Assembly: GCA_000934385.1 (NCBI GenBank)
Contig: KN880509.1
Span: 1 to 64,000, forward strand
Length of the DNA: 64,000 nucleotides
Direction of reading: 5' to 3'
Source of the DNA: Cylindrobasidium torrendii FP15055 ss-10
Taxonomy: Eukaryota; Basidiomycota; Agaricomycetes; Agaricales; Physalacriaceae
Shown here piece by piece: positions 10,616-23,213 of this stretch. Within the stretch, counting starts at the first letter, position 1. Every line of letters begins with the position of its first letter. The position numbers and the translations under genes are program-made. Below the pieces are notes generated by a model that was not told the DNA's origin, searched no databases, and worked only from the letters and a program-made list of their open reading frames with translations.

Positions 10616-13360
10616 CTACTCATACTCATCGTCATCGCTATCGTCGTCCCTGCCATTACGCCTGAACAAGGCCAGGAGCTCACCCATATCAAGCTTCAGA
10701 TTCTTGACCTTGTCTCCACTCAAGGCAGCAGCAGCTAACGCCCGCTTCTTCTCCTGAAGTTCCAAAATTCTGTCTTCCACCGTCTCGTCCACCTTGAGCT
10801 TGTATATGTTCACTTTCTTCTTCTGCCCGAACCGATGCGCACGGTCAAACGACTGGTCCTCCAACGCTGGATTCCACCACATGTCCATGAGGATGACCCG
10901 ATTGCAGCAGGTCAAATTCAAACCCGTCGAGCCCGCCTTGAATGAAATCAGGATAATCCGAACTTTTGGGTCGGTCTTGATACGGTTGAGAGCAATCTCA
11001 CGATCCGCTGGTTTCATTGATCCATCGTACCGCACCCAGCGAATGCCACGCTCGATGAAGAAGGGTTCAATCAAATCCAGGAAGGACGTGAACTGGGAGA
11101 AGATGATAGTTTTGTCCTCGCCGTTGCTCTGCTTGTCGATATCTTGGAGAATCCTCAGCATCTCGCGAATCTTGCTCGAACCAGCGTCTTCAGAGACGTT
11201 CATGAATTCTTCGCAACGACTGCAAGTGATGGATGCTGAGTCGTGACTAGAGGGTAGACTAGGATCCATTGTCATTCATCGGCATCAAATATCGAAAGTG
11301 GGAAACTCACTCTGTCTGGCATACACGGCACTTCCGAGTGACGGCAAGGTTTTCGAGAGCATTCGCAAGGTCATCGGCATCCGTTTCTTGACTCTCATTC
11401 TTGGCGGCAGGCCTGGGTTCCACTGCAGAGAGATCATCCTTGAAGTCCTTCGTTACCAACGCGCAGTGGTTGCAGGCCTGGCGCAAGCGCAAGAGAAGGA
11501 GCAACACCCCCATGTAGTTTGCCCTCCCTTCAGACTCCATGTCATTCAGCTTGACATCCATCTGGTTCGCCAAATTGTCGTAGAATCGTTGCTCTTCAGC
11601 TGAGAATGAACACGCAACAATCTCAAGCTCGCGTGGCGGCAGTTCAATGAGTTTCTTGCCATTGATGATAGTGTCCTTTCGACGACGGAGCATAACGGCG
11701 TGCAAGACGGCCTGAAGTCTCTTGAGGGCGCGATTCATGCCATGGCCGCTCTTGAACGGTTTCGCAATATCGACGTTGAATCTCTCAATTTCATGATATG
11801 GCTTTACGTGAAGGAATTTGAACAGCGAAAAGAGTTCGCCAACCTCGTTCTGCATAGGTGTACCGGTGAGCACCCATCGGTAGCGAGCCTTGAGTTCGAA
11901 GCAAGCGCGCGCTGCCTGCGTGCTGGCATTCTTGATAGTATGCGCCTCGTCTGGTACATGAATCAACCGCAAAGAGCCATACCAAGTAGATTACATACCG
12001 AGAATAACACGCCACCACTTCATCTCCATCACTGCTGTCTTGACTTTTGCTGCACGCTTCTTGGGTTTGACCTCTTCCTCATCGCTGCTGTAGTCGTCGT
12101 TCTTTTTCTTCTTCGACTTCGTTTTGCTCTCATCTTTGACGTCGGGCATGAAGGCCTTGTGCTCAGATTTAAGGACGTCGTAGGTGGTCACGACAATGTG
12201 ATGTTTGCGAAGTACGTCTGGATCTAATTGAAGGGATGAGCGCCTATGTTTCTTGAACCTGCCCCCGACCTACCAGCTGTCCGAGAAGCTCCATGGTGAG
12301 TCATAACCTTGAGGCCGGTCATTTTCCTGGCTTCGTCGGCCCATTGGTTCATGACAGCCAAGGGAACAACAACCAATGTCGAGCCTGACCATCCATCTTC
12401 ACGATCCCGTTTCTTCGCCTTGCCTTCTACGATACGGACCAGCGCCTGAATAGTTTTCCCCAGTCTACCAAAGGTCAGGATGTGAACAAACAGTCAGAAA
12501 CTAGTGTTTCTCACCCCATGTCATCCGCAAGAATACCACCATACCGCTTCGCATTTGCATCCTCGCGACTAGCCATCCACTTCCGTGCCTGGACTTGGTG
12601 ATGAAGAAGCTTGAAGCCTTCGGAAAAGCCAGGGACCTCGTAGTCCTCTGGGTTCAGCTCTACCTCCTCGCTGTTCACAGCGCCCTCCATGAGATCACGG
12701 AGGACCTTTTCTGACTCTTGAGTGGTCATGTAGTCCGGCACCTGGGCCACATCAGGAGCGTAGGCTCCAGGCATTGGGGCGTAGGGGTTCGCGTAAGGTT
12801 GTTGATGCTGTGGTACCGGGAAGGGTGGCGCCTGTGCAAATGGCGTGTATGGTTGGGCGCCTGGCTGGGGAAAGCCCAAAGCGGGTCTGAGGACAACAGC
12901 GGGTGGCATGGGCGGTGGCGGCCGAGGTCCCGCGAAAGCATTGAAGGCAGCATTCTGGCTTTGCATGGGTGGGTTCTTTGGATCTTTGGGGGATTCGAAA
13001 GAGGACGAGGGAGTCGGGCGGGATATCTTGGTGGGAATGAACATGTTTCTTGTGGGGTCAGTCGGTGGACTACTCTTCTGAGGGGGCATCCGTTGAGTTG
13101 GTGGTGGTGGCGGCGGAGCTGGCTCATCCTGCACTTCGAGGTCAGAGGAATCGGCGTCGGAGTCGGGTGGCTGGCCAGAGGCATCGCTATCTTCTTCATC
13201 CGAATCAATCTCAACTCGTTCTTCCGAAGGACGGGGTACAGTTATAACAGAGACTTCATCGTCAAACTGAGTACAGTTAGCAATGCTTGATAACTGTGTC
13301 GCCCTCAAAACTCACTATATGGGCTGCATCGCCAGGCCCTTCGGATGGCTTTGAAGACAT
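10616..13360 (-). CDS. SNF2-family DNA-dependent ATPase, Rad5/Rad16/Uls1 group
   Basis: This is a nuclear ATP-driven DNA translocase of about 830 residues, probably in DNA repair, chromatin or SUMO-linked turnover as for Rad16/Uls1 relatives. The N-terminus is acidic and proline-rich (about residues 15-200). The ATPase core follows: GGILADDMG|LGKT (Walker A), LVVVPLAVMNQW, VVTTYDV, VIL|DEAHTIKN (motif II) and VLTGTPMQN. The helicase C-terminal part has TIIFSQFTSFLDL, ISFKAGSTGLNLT and HRFGQKKKVNIY. Introns cut exactly within Walker A and DEAH, so the unspliced frames look broken. Between the two lobes the RING position holds only C-x2-C ... C-x2-C (CRVCQT / CSRCEE), far shorter than a true C3HC4 RING. 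A low-complexity basic insert sits before DEAH. It is transcribed divergently from CLN3. Confidence 0.9.
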
Positions 13361-13585
13361 TACACCTGCGTTTTTCGTGGCTAGACACTGTTATTGACGT
13401 GGCATATGCGCTCGAAGGGCGGCTTACGGGGAATACGTGAGAGTTGTGATGAAAGACGGTTCCGAGGCGCGTGGGACACGCCCTGCAGCACGGTCAAACG
13501 TATCACGTGGTCGGAATATCGGACCGCAGACAAGCGCCTTGGTGCACGTGCGTCGTGCCTGTCATTCTTGCTCCGTGATCCGACC
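13361..13585. promoter_or_regulatory. Shared divergent promoter, SNF2 ATPase / CLN3
   Basis: Only 225 bp separate the two start codons, so the intervening DNA must carry both promoters. No TATA box is obvious on either strand; two CACGTG-like E-box cores (tcacgtgg near 13503, gcacgtgc near 13544) lie in it. Confidence 0.6.
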
Positions 13586-15535
13586 ATGCTGCCTCGCCCA
13601 GACAGCAGGAGTGAGTCCCTCGTTGCCCAAGAAGAAGAAGCGGACAATGGCAAGGGTTCGCGATGCCAACGGTTTATGTATTTAGAGGCACTCATGATTT
13701 ATAGGATTGCTATCCTCAGTGCTACTTCGCCTTGGTCTATCCTTCTTTCTATTTGGCCTAATCAACAACGGTTCGTGCGTGACCCCGCAGAGCATGTAGA
13801 TTTGGTGCTCAAATACCCTCTAGTGCTCTACGTGATTATACTGTCGGCGGCCCTCGACCTTGTTCCACCTTCAACACCTAAAGGCATCATCGCATTCTGC
13901 AACATCGCGCCCGCGCTTGTCGTGAAAGTGGGATGGCCCTACATACTCAAAGGAAGGATACGGTATGCAAAGCGTATCATAGGATGCTGTGTGCTCAGTG
14001 TCATTGGAATGATGGCGCGTGTATTGTCTTGCCTACAGTGTGTTCTACTGACGGTCTCGAAGGTGGTCGCCATATTCGACAGTCTGTATATGCGTCTGCT
14101 GGGGATATGTCTGGCATCTTTCTCATCGGGCGCGTATCTTCTCTGCACAAAGCTCATTCCTCTCATTTGCACCCCAGGTCTCGGCGAACTGACTTTCCTG
14201 CAACTCTCGACGACCTATGCCCCGTCCTCAGTATCCAGTCATAGCTTGGGGCAAGTCCTATCTACTCCCGGTTCCATCCACAGCTAAATGCATCCCAGTT
14301 ATTTTGCTGCAGGAACTGGTGCCGCTGGTTTAGTTGGTGCATTCTTATGGTGGGAACTACGCAACCTCGGTGTCCGTGTGGGAGTTGGCCTCTCATGTGT
14401 GAGTATCGGTGTCATTCCTTGCTATATCAATCCATTGAGATGAGTAACAGGTTCTTCCCTTTATCACACCTATCACCTTCTTCCTGTTCGTGCCCAAGAG
14501 CGCAGCACTGGCAAACTCCTTGCATACCACAGTGCCGTACCAACCTTTAGGCAATGCTGATGTCGACGAGGATGACGAAAGTACCATCGCCGCACCTCTA
14601 CGAGTCGTACATTTGACATGGAATGACAAACTCGAGCTAGTCAAACCCCTACTCTTGAGATATATGCTGCCGCTGTGTACGTGCCCACAAAACAAGTTCT
14701 TGGCTGGCACTGACTGCGATTAGTTTGTGTCTACCTGGTACACTTGCTCCCAACCCTTTTCTTTCATACTGATATACCCACCATCTAGTTCGAATATATC
14801 ATTAACCAGGTCATTCCCCACTATTTTGGCATGGACGTTGATCAGCGAGGCTCACTCACGTCTAGGGTGTCGCGCCGACATTACTGTACCCTGTTCCTGC
14901 ATCAACAGAGCATGCTTTCCTCAGCAAGTTAATCAAATCTATACGGGACTACTATCCACTATGGCAGGTGCGTGGACATATCTCTCCCATGCACCATCTA
15001 GAACCTTCCTCAGCTTGTCTACCAAACGACTGTGTTTCTTTCCCGCTCATCTATTTCCCTGGGTATCCCGCCCTTGCCACCGCGGCTGCTGCCACTCCCG
15101 TCCATTGTACAAGGTTTCATCTTGATGACTCTTGTTCACGAAGCCCGGACAGGATTCTTCACACAGGCGTCCGAAGTGCATAGTATTGTATTCGTATTCT
15201 GCCTGGTCAGCCTGGAAGGCATATGCGGCGGACTCGCGTAGTGCGTTCTTCATCTTCGTCCCTCCCCATTTCGACCTTGTTTTGCATGATATACAGCCGC
15301 ATGAAACTAACCGCTGCCCAACAGCGTGAACACATACTTCCGCCTCAGCCTCGAACAACAATCGGACCCTCGCGATGTTGAACGCGCGAAGCAGGAACGC
15401 GAGTTCAAGATTGGCTCTGTCGGGTTTGCGGACACGCTGGGTATACTCCTAGCCTCTATCATTGCTGTACCGACAGAGGTTAGCCTCTGCAATGCACAAG
15501 TAGCAAGGGGAAAGACGCTATGTCGGACGCTCTGA
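13586..15535 (+). CDS. CLN3: CLN3/Battenin family vacuolar membrane protein
   Basis: This is the fungal orthologue of Battenin (yeast Btn1), a multipass protein of the vacuole/lysosome that affects luminal pH and export of small molecules. It is about 440 residues in roughly ten exons. Exon 1 is acidic (MLPRPDSRSE ... EEEADNGK). The family core starts LGLSFFLFGLINNVLYVIILSAALDLV, split by an intron after NN. Then come CNIAPAL, FSSGLGELTFLQLSTTY, AAGTGAAGLVGAFLWW, ITFFLF, YLVEYIINQGV and a C-terminal SLEGICGGLAYVNTYFRL. The glutamate in GELTFL and the YVNT segment are conserved family features. The C-terminal exon continues past the last helices to ...VARGKTLCRTL. The start ATG is preceded by ACC and gives the expected acidic cytosolic tail. 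Confidence 0.92.
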
Positions 15536-16069
15536 GAGTTGGGCTGTCCACCGAGGACTGCTCAAGAATGACTGCAATCAAGGGTCATCCATATGGAGCG
15601 CTCCTGTATACTACATATTTTACGTTTAGGATACGAATAGTACACAAATAATCTGCAATACACATACTCACATGCATGAGCATTTTGCACGCAAGCACCA
15701 CGTCTGCAAAAGTGCATTTCCGGAAGTAGTGAGCCTGTCGTTTGCTGTTACTCAGTGTGTTTGCCCAGCATAATCAAGCCCATCTCAAGTTGTGCCACTC
15801 AAGAGGAATAAGTCTAGAGCTCGTTGCCAGATCATCACGATCGAGTACGGTGCCGGAAATTTCCGTGCCCACCACATCTTGTACTCGACCAACGAGCAGC
15901 ATTTCTGAGCGCATAACTGACATACTCGACGTGCAACAAATGCGTCAATTTTTAGAAAATTTCTGAATTGCGTGAGCCATTTGTCTCTACTCATGCCACA
16001 AAGTCATCAATGTCCTGAACCCTGCCCTCAGGTTTGCGACTCGAAGCGACCTTCCAACCACTGAAATCC
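15536..16069. other. Intergenic / possible 5' exon of the F-box gene
   Basis: No separate gene was recognised. The sequence ccctgccctcag at 16020-16031 looks like a splice acceptor, so the downstream F-box gene may have an upstream exon here. Confidence 0.35.
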
Positions 16070-17332
16070 ATGCCACCGATAGACATACTTCCCGACGACG
16101 TGCTAGGGTCAATCTTCGCTTATCTTGTTCCGAGCAATGCTACAAGTACCATCGACAGACGGGTTGCACCATGGGTGTTGACCTATGTCTGTTCGCGATG
16201 GCGAGCCGCCGCCATTGCCCATCGTGCACTTTGGGCAACGATACACATGGACTTTGGAGATGTGAGGAACCCACTTCTGAGGCAGCGCGTCCATTTACTG
16301 CTCAAGCGTTCCGGTAGTCATCCGCTTCGCATTAGGGTTCATCAAGACCTCAAAATCAAAGAGGTTGTGAACATGCTCGCCGCGGAGGCATATCGCTGGC
16401 GCGATGTCGTTCTCCTTGACATATACACCTGTGATCGAGTATCTCGGCTGAGAGTCGACTTCCCAGCACTCGAGAGCCTTGTTTTGGCGGGGGATAAGGC
16501 GAAGTCCAGTGGAAAGATGGTTCCGACGTTCAGGCAGGCCGCCGCACCACGCCTAGTACACTACAAGGACTTCAACTTGGAAGGAGAACCACGGTCGACT
16601 AGACACAAACTACCATTCCGACAACTCAAATCCTACGAGTCGTGCAATCTCGTCCCACTTCGTTCGCTCGCATCCGTCGAAAAAATGACACTTCGAGCAG
16701 TTGATGGACTGGAATACCTTCCACGCATTTCCCGTATCAGGCCCTCGTTTGGCTCTCTCACCAATCTCACGATAATGGACATGCATAGGACGCCGCTTTG
16801 CTCTATCTTCTTCTCCCTCTTCCAAACCCCAAATCTGCGCCGTCTCCGTCTGTACTTTGTCGAAGGCCAAACGGCAGTCCTTCCGACCTTTGGGCTCCGG
16901 AATCTCATGCCACCGACAATGTTGCACGTCCTCGAACTCGACTGTCATGGGGGGTACAGAGATAGATGCCCAGAGATTTCGAGGGAAGACGCGCGCAAGT
17001 TTCTCGATAGCATTCCGACGGTTGAGGAGCTACATGTCTTCGATACCTCTCGAGGCCCGAGCTCGGTCCTGATGGCATTGCAGTCACACGAGGCGAAGGA
17101 GTCTGAGTGGACGCAGATATTGCCAAACCTACGGACTTTGCGACTCAAGGAGAGCGAAGTAGCATTCTCCACCGCTTTCGACGATCTCGAGCGGTTGCTA
17201 CTGCTGCGAACAAGCATAGACACTCTGGAGCTAGTGGTCCGCAGAGGTAAACCGCCTAAGAAGACGCTTGAAACGTGGAAAAAACAACTCCCCATGGTCC
17301 GGATAGTGTTTATTGGTGGTCAAAATGAATAA
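16070..17332 (+). CDS. F-box protein with leucine-rich tail, 420 aa
   Basis: This is a probable substrate receptor of an SCF ubiquitin ligase. The single exon starts MPPIDILPDDVLGSIFAYL, a good F-box helix 1. It is followed by VLTYVCSRWRAAAIAHRALWATIH, the typical end of basidiomycete F-box domains (residues about 1-65). The rest is a series of irregular leucine-rich segments (for example LTNLTIMDMHRTPL, LHVLELDCHGGY, LPNLRTLRLKESE) ending ...MVRIVFIGGQNE. The frame stays open 12 codons upstream without another ATG, and an acceptor-like site lies there. A further 5' exon is therefore possible; many relatives carry a coiled-coil lead. Targets are unknown, as this family is greatly expanded in Agaricomycetes. 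Confidence 0.8.
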   Translation: MPPIDILPDDVLGSIFAYLVPSNATSTIDRRVAPWVLTYVCSRWRAAAIAHRALWATIHMDFGDVRNPLLRQRVHLLLKRSGSHPLRIRVHQDLKIKEVVNMLAAEAYRWRDVVLLDIYTCDRVSRLRVDFPALESLVLAGDKAKSSGKMVPTFRQAAAPRLVHYKDFNLEGEPRSTRHKLPFRQLKSYESCNLVPLRSLASVEKMTLRAVDGLEYLPRISRIRPSFGSLTNLTIMDMHRTPLCSIFFSLFQTPNLRRLRLYFVEGQTAVLPTFGLRNLMPPTMLHVLELDCHGGYRDRCPEISREDARKFLDSIPTVEELHVFDTSRGPSSVLMALQSHEAKESEWTQILPNLRTLRLKESEVAFSTAFDDLERLLLLRTSIDTLELVVRRGKPPKKTLETWKKQLPMVRIVFIGGQNE

Positions 17333-18501
17333 AGTCCTTGTTAAGTTGATAAAGAAACAGACATTCTGCGCGTACATTAGTTGCTTGTGCCCACTCTGGG
17401 AACATCGGTATCTTGATGGGCTGGTGGTATGTATCTCGTTACACAGCAGACGCCGGAATTCGATTCGCGGGAATGAACTTACTTTGCCTTTTCGGTGCCC
17501 TGGCCGCCGGAAGACTGTAGTGCTGGGTAGTAAGACTTGGTAGTAGGCTAGTCCACAAACTACACGAAAGCATGCGTATTGTCCCGGCGCGCTGCGATAT
17601 ATACCATCATCAGCGTACCCACACCGGCACTGTACGCGCCGGGGTGCCAGAAACATCCATTCTATTGAATTTCCAAAACTCAAAAGCTGCAGTACATTCT
17701 CGACAAGTACCATACTGTTCAAGGGATGTCTCATCGATTCATGCCTCCACCCCATGAGCTAGAATAGGTTTGCGGTCTGTATGAACTCGGATTTCTGTGG
17801 GACAGCAACGTCAACAACCAGGCCCGAAAATATTGTTTGTATGACCGATTTGGGAACTCCGCCGATGCCATTGTGCGCTATTGTGCGCCACGAGAATGTT
17901 GAAAGTTACCAACGAAGCTATTGTGGGATTCAGGCCGTACTTGTGTATTCAGGATCCCTGGAGTCAGTGTGTGCCCTCTAGCAAGCCTCTAGCTAGTCCA
18001 GCCTAAGTGTTGGTCATACCTAACCTTTGTTTTTGTGGCGCGCGGGAGCGGAAAAGGGCGGGAAGCTAAACAGCCCGAGCCAGTCGAGTCGGTCGCAATA
18101 TGCTGAGGCGGAGTCAATAATTATACCAACCAACTGAACGGATCTGCTCAATATGTGCCAAGTAGTATAGTGCCAATCGTGAGCATAGGTGCTTCTACAC
18201 CTTGTCTGAATCAACGCGAAAGTCGGATAATTTGACGCGTCCTAACTCACTTACGCGTCAGCGGTGTAGAATCGGGCTCCTTACGCATCTCGGAGGCTCG
18301 GAAGTAGGCTGCTCTAGGCTGCTGTTAGCCTATATGGGCTTGATATAGCCAAATGCGCGACGCAAACCCGCGTAGATCTGAAGCTACCGGCAAGCTGTCA
18401 TACAACGTTACTCATAGTTGATCAACGTTTTCTTTCTTGGCTTCTTACCATCATCCTCATCACTAGACGGGCTCGACGTTGCTGACGACGCTGGAGAGAT
18501 T
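17333..18501. other. Intergenic
   Basis: No gene was recognised. A minus-strand frame of 174 codons at 17231-17755 overlaps the 3' end of the F-box gene and shows no family signature. The last part is the promoter region of the transcription factor. Confidence 0.4.
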
Positions 18502-21500
18502 ATGCCAGCTACAAAGAAGGAGGGCAGTATACCTACCCAGCGCGCCGCGGACAAGGAAGCAAAACGCGCTCGAGGTGCGAGTTACAGTCCTCAGCAGCGG
18601 AACCATATCCTCACACTGCGCTACAGGCGCGCTGTCCTGTGCAGAGTGTAGACGGTCAGCTTACTCATGCTATCGAAAGTGTTATCACTGAGACCTGCCC
18701 CCCCCCCAAAGATTAAAACTTAGATGCGACAAGACCGTACCATGCTCAAGGTATGCTCCGTCGCGCACGCCGAGCTATTGCTCATTATCTCAGTTGTAAA
18801 CGTCGTGGATGCTCGGCAATTTGTCCAAACGGTAGTCTTATCACGGGTCAAGGGACGAGGTACGTCCACCCCGACGGTCTTGCGTACCATTGACTGATCG
18901 AAGTTGCTCCCAAGATTCGTGTTGGCCGACACAGAGAAGTTGCACCAGAAGATAGAAACGATGAGCGACAGAATACGGGACCTCGAGAACGCGCTTTCGA
19001 TTCTCCAAGCGACTGTGGCCCCAAAGGAGTCCCATCCACTGCTCGACCGGGAGCTCTTGAAGATCAAGAGTATCATAGAGCTGCATGCTGCCGTTCAGGA
19101 TGGCGACACGTCCCTCCCTTTGCCAGAAGCTATACAAGAACCGGAGGAGCAGGCCATCGACTCCTTCGGTACGCTCGCCATCCACGATGACGGCGCCGCA
19201 ACGTTTTATGGACCGTCAGCTGGATCTGAGGTATGCTTATCCGCGCTCTATCTACACCGTTGCTAACGCGCTACGTAGAGTCTTCTCATTGTACGTTGCG
19301 TGCTTCTGACAGTTGTACGTGTACTTATGATTCGCAGGGCGAAGCTTCCACCACCGGTTTCAACCAAGACATGCGAGTGTCTCCTCCACGGTGGGACAAT
19401 TCTGCGGTCGCTCAAATCGCCTCAGTTTTCCCATTCACAAACTCTATCGACACCAGCTACGACGAGCTCGTAGAGCACTATCTTCCAGAATGGGATGTCG
19501 CCGCTCATCTGTGCAGTCTTTACCTGGAGACAGCGCCTTGGTTCTTTGGCGCAGTAACGTCCAAGCAACTTCATGAAGAACTTTTGCCCATGTGGTATGA
19601 GGACAATGCAAAGCGTGCAGTTGTACAGTCTCCAGAATCAACGAACGGCGGGAAGGGGAGTCCTCACGAGCTTGCCATCTTCTTCATGGTCCTGTGCTTC
19701 GGTGCTCTGACAGATATGAACTTGCCTCCCGCACCGGACAACCCTGTATGCGACAAATATTACGATGCCACCAAGGCTGCCTTGGCCCTCGAATCGATTC
19801 TGGAGCGCGCCCCATCTGTCGCTACCGTGCAAACTATCGCCCTGATGGGCATCTACGAAGGTTTGAAGGGCAGCGAGAACAGCATTGAAGCGACGTGGAC
19901 CCTCATGGGACTCGCATCCAAGTTAGCGCAAAGCGTGAGGCTGACTTCCGCTTTCTCTTGGAACATTCTCACTCATCAGATTGCAGGTTGGGCTCCGTAC
20001 GTCAGCCAACGGCGATTACTCATTTACCACTCACCCCACACAGACAGAGACTGTGCGCGTTGGCAACTTTCCCCCGCAGAAGTTCAGAAACGGAGAGCAT
20101 TGTTTTGGGAGTTGTTCATTACGGATGGTTGGCAGGTAAAGTCAGTGTCTCTTTCAGCGGCATATTCCTCATTCCTTTGCTGCTAGTCTCTAGCCACCGG
20201 CCGCCTCGCCACGTTTTCTCTGCCATTCGTCGATTGCGAACTCCCCTTAGACCCTGACCAAACGATGGCCGACAATGGGACCATCCACCCAAGCTGTATG
20301 TTGAAGCTTTCTTGACATCAACCTATCTCTAACTTACGTTCTCAACTATAAGTTCCTTTCTGGAAAGCACGATTTGGAGCGGAGTGTGTAGCAGCGGTTG
20401 TGCAGGGGACGTTGACCTCTCGCGCGCCCAGATACTCCATCATATTGGAACTAGATCGCAAGATCCGCGACATGGAACTACCAAAGTACGCACAAGAACC
20501 TCCACCAGAGGGTGCTGGCCTGAGTCAAACCATGAGCCACTATATGCCGCACAACTATCGAGAGCTCAGTAAGATTTACTTCCATATGTCTTCGTTCAAG
20601 ATACTGATAATCTGCAGCCTTGTTATACGTTCATCGTTGCTTCTTCGTGCACGCCATTACGAGTAATCCGCTGGACCCTATCAAGTCGCAGTATGCACCT
20701 TCCTTCTTGGCTGGGTATCGCAGTGCCTGCGACCTCTTAGCATCGGTGGGCAAGCAGTTCAGCAAGTTTCCCTCTCAGATTGCGCGCTTCTGGGTCCTGT
20801 GGACGCATGCCTTTTCATCGGCGGTATGCACCGGTCACCATGTTCGCGTCCTTCATTGACATGTCCCAACAGGTCATGATCTCGTCTGTTGTAACACATG
20901 GGGCACAGTGTAAAGTCGCACCAGCCGCGTTATTGCAGCTTGAAGTAGCCTGCAAACTATTTGAAGCCGCGGCTGCGTATGGTGGAAGGGCCGTCAAGTT
21001 CTTGGTATGTATGGTTTCTTCGTGACTTGCCACCTCCGTGCTGATTATCGTTGAAGCCGATTGTTCGCCGCCTTCAGGAGAAGGCTCAGGCCGCTTTCCT
21101 TGACGCCAGAAATGGTATTCCTCGTGCGCTTGCCAATGACATCTTCCGGCCTAGCACTGTTAAGAATGAGGACGACGAAATGGCAATATTTGGCGGCAAG
21201 ACTCACGTACTCACGACGTCCCGATCTCGGGCTAACTTGCGCTCGCCCGCACCTTCCCCCTCCCAAAGCGGGACTTCGACCGGTTCGGCTGGATTGTCGA
21301 CTGCATCGGCTGCGATGCCAACGGATAATCCGTCATTTACTGGTGTCCATCCTTCACTCGTTAGCGAGCTCAACACCTTCGATATGCACATTCAGTCACA
21401 GCTGCAGAATGCCTACCACTCGGGTAACAGTTTCGCGCATGCTCTCCTCGGGCGCCAGCCTGAGGCTTCCTCCCGGACCGTATCTGACGAACGTCGGCTA

Positions 21501-22404
21501 CTCAGAGAAGGACAGGAGAGAGATGCTCGCATCGCAGAGCAACACAGAATCGAAGAACAAAGACGGATGGAGGCCACGAGAGCGCAACAACAACAACATG
21601 CCTATGTGCAATATCAACAACAGTACACTCCTTCAGAACAGCCATACATCGACAACTATTCCCGCGCTGCCCCACCTCCGATGCACAGTTTACAGCAGAC
21701 TCCAAGTGCGGCTATGCCACAATCATCTGGGGGGGCTTATGATACACACTCATACGAGCAAGGTCGGGATGACCATTCAAGGCCATCGACGGCCAGTTAT
21801 AGCAGCGGGTCGAGGGAGTATGGTGTTGCAGGCCCGTCGAGGGATTACCCGAGTCGCGTGCCATCGAGGGACTACACTAGCAGCGTGCCGTCGAGGGACT
21901 ACAGCAGGGGTTCTGGTTCCTCTAGTGAATTGAGCAGTAACGCTGCATCAAGGGAGTATATGCATGCCTCACCGGTCTCGTCGTCGTCGGGGTTCTATTG
22001 GCAAGATCAAGTCATGGGAGAGCCTACCGCGCCACCGCAACATCTGCAGGCGTATTCTCGGCATCCACAACCGCAGGCGCAACACTTACCACCGGCGCGC
22101 GACTCCTCCCTTCAAGCAGCTCACTCTTCGCATCACGTAGCATCGGCTCAGTATTCCGCTCCTCAACAAGCGCCTCAGCATGCGCAGCAACAACCGTATT
22201 TCACGCATCCTCCTCCTGCGCCAACGTTCCAGCACTACACGCCTGATGGGGCGATGCAAGGTGTCGCAGCAGATGACCAGCAATTGCAACAGACCTGGCA
22301 GAATTACATGCGGAATGTGGGTCCCTCGTTGCTTTGGTTTGGGCGACCTTGTGCTGACTTTATTTCTATAGGTTGGTACACCGCGCCATGTTCTTGGAGA
22401 CTAA
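18502..22404 (+). CDS. Zn2Cys6 transcription factor with fungal middle homology domain, about 1060 aa
   Basis: This is a nuclear regulator of the Gal4 type. The zinc cluster is assembled over four short exons: CAEC-RRLKLRC-DKTVPC-SSC-KRRGCSAIC, six cysteines with normal spacing after a basic lead (MPATKKEGS...). It is followed by a coiled coil (FVLADTEKLHQKIETMSD..., residues about 65-110). The fungal_trans middle homology region spans about residues 170-620 (landmarks WFFGAV, QTIALMGIYEG, GLHRDCARW, FWELFITDGWQ, GRLATFSLPFVD). The last 420 residues are low complexity, with Q runs encoded by CAA/CAG and repeated SRDY units. The end is spliced: an intron starting GTGGGT joins YMRN to VGTPRHVLGD and stop at 22404. 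Reading through would add about 50 unlikely residues. It is most like XlnR-type basidiomycete regulators, but its targets are unknown. Confidence 0.88.
21808..21960 (+). repeat. In-frame SRDY/SREY coding repeat
   Basis: Within the transcription-factor tail, the codons for (P)SR(D/E)Y recur at least five times (SREYGVAGPSRDY, SRVPSRDY, SSVPSRDY, ASREY), with the DNA unit ccatcgagggactac and variants. It is short and imperfect and therefore likely variable between strains. Confidence 0.75.
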
Positions 22405-23213
22405 AACCACTGTGCCATTTTTTGTTTTATTGTCCATCTAACATTGTTCCTGTGGCTATCATCTCTTACTCTATAGTCGATCATCTGCTTGTATTATTAC
22501 CCGCTATTTGGGCCTGTGAAATCGTTGGACCCATGCCCAGCTTTCGCTACTAAGACAACTGCATTTTTTGTACTTTACTTTGTCGATGTTTCCGCTAATG
22601 TACCCTCGTCTCTGAACCATGCTGATAGTAGATACTCCGTCCCATACTGTACATCGTTCCTTTGGGAGCCCTCTCAGAGTCAAATCATTTACATCTTACC
22701 GGTTCGTCTGCCATATATATGTATATCTTACTGTACTCTGACCTTGTTGCTTATAATCATGTTTGTAATCTTTCGGTATATATATCGGGCGACGAGGGAT
22801 GATTGTAAAGGTGCGATCATGAGGCGAGATTGAGTGATTTGTATGGCGCTCATCGCAGTTTTAGACTGTCAATATTGCGATTAACACCCTGAGGTACCTT
22901 TGACCCTTCCGCCACCGAGGTTCGCAACGAGGCTGAAGAGTTAGAGGTGCCGTACATAGGGCACCGCAGCTTCCATCCATTACATGTATTCTCTCTAAAT
23001 CCAGTGCATCATCCAGCATTGTAGCAAAGTGCTCCATTAATGTATATTAACTCTTAGTTGACTTTTGTGATGTTTAATACCTAGGCGAATGCCGTGATCG
23101 AGATTGCTTATCTCAGATACCCAGGGCCCCATTGTTCACTTCTCCAGTCCGATGCCAATGACGCCTGGCGACACTTAGTCTGAAATCGGGGAAAAAACCT
23201 TTCACGATATGAT
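22405..23213. other. 3' region and intergenic
   Basis: AT-rich 3' untranslated sequence of the transcription factor, then featureless DNA up to the tRNA. Confidence 0.4.

Noticed and set aside
17231..17755. 174-codon minus-strand frame
   Set aside because: It overlaps the 3' end of the F-box gene antisense and shows no family signature.
22317..22553. Continuation of the transcription-factor frame to 22553
   Set aside because: A GTGGGT..CTATAG intron gives a compact end (VGTPRHVLGD) while read-through adds hydrophobic residues unlike the rest of the protein.
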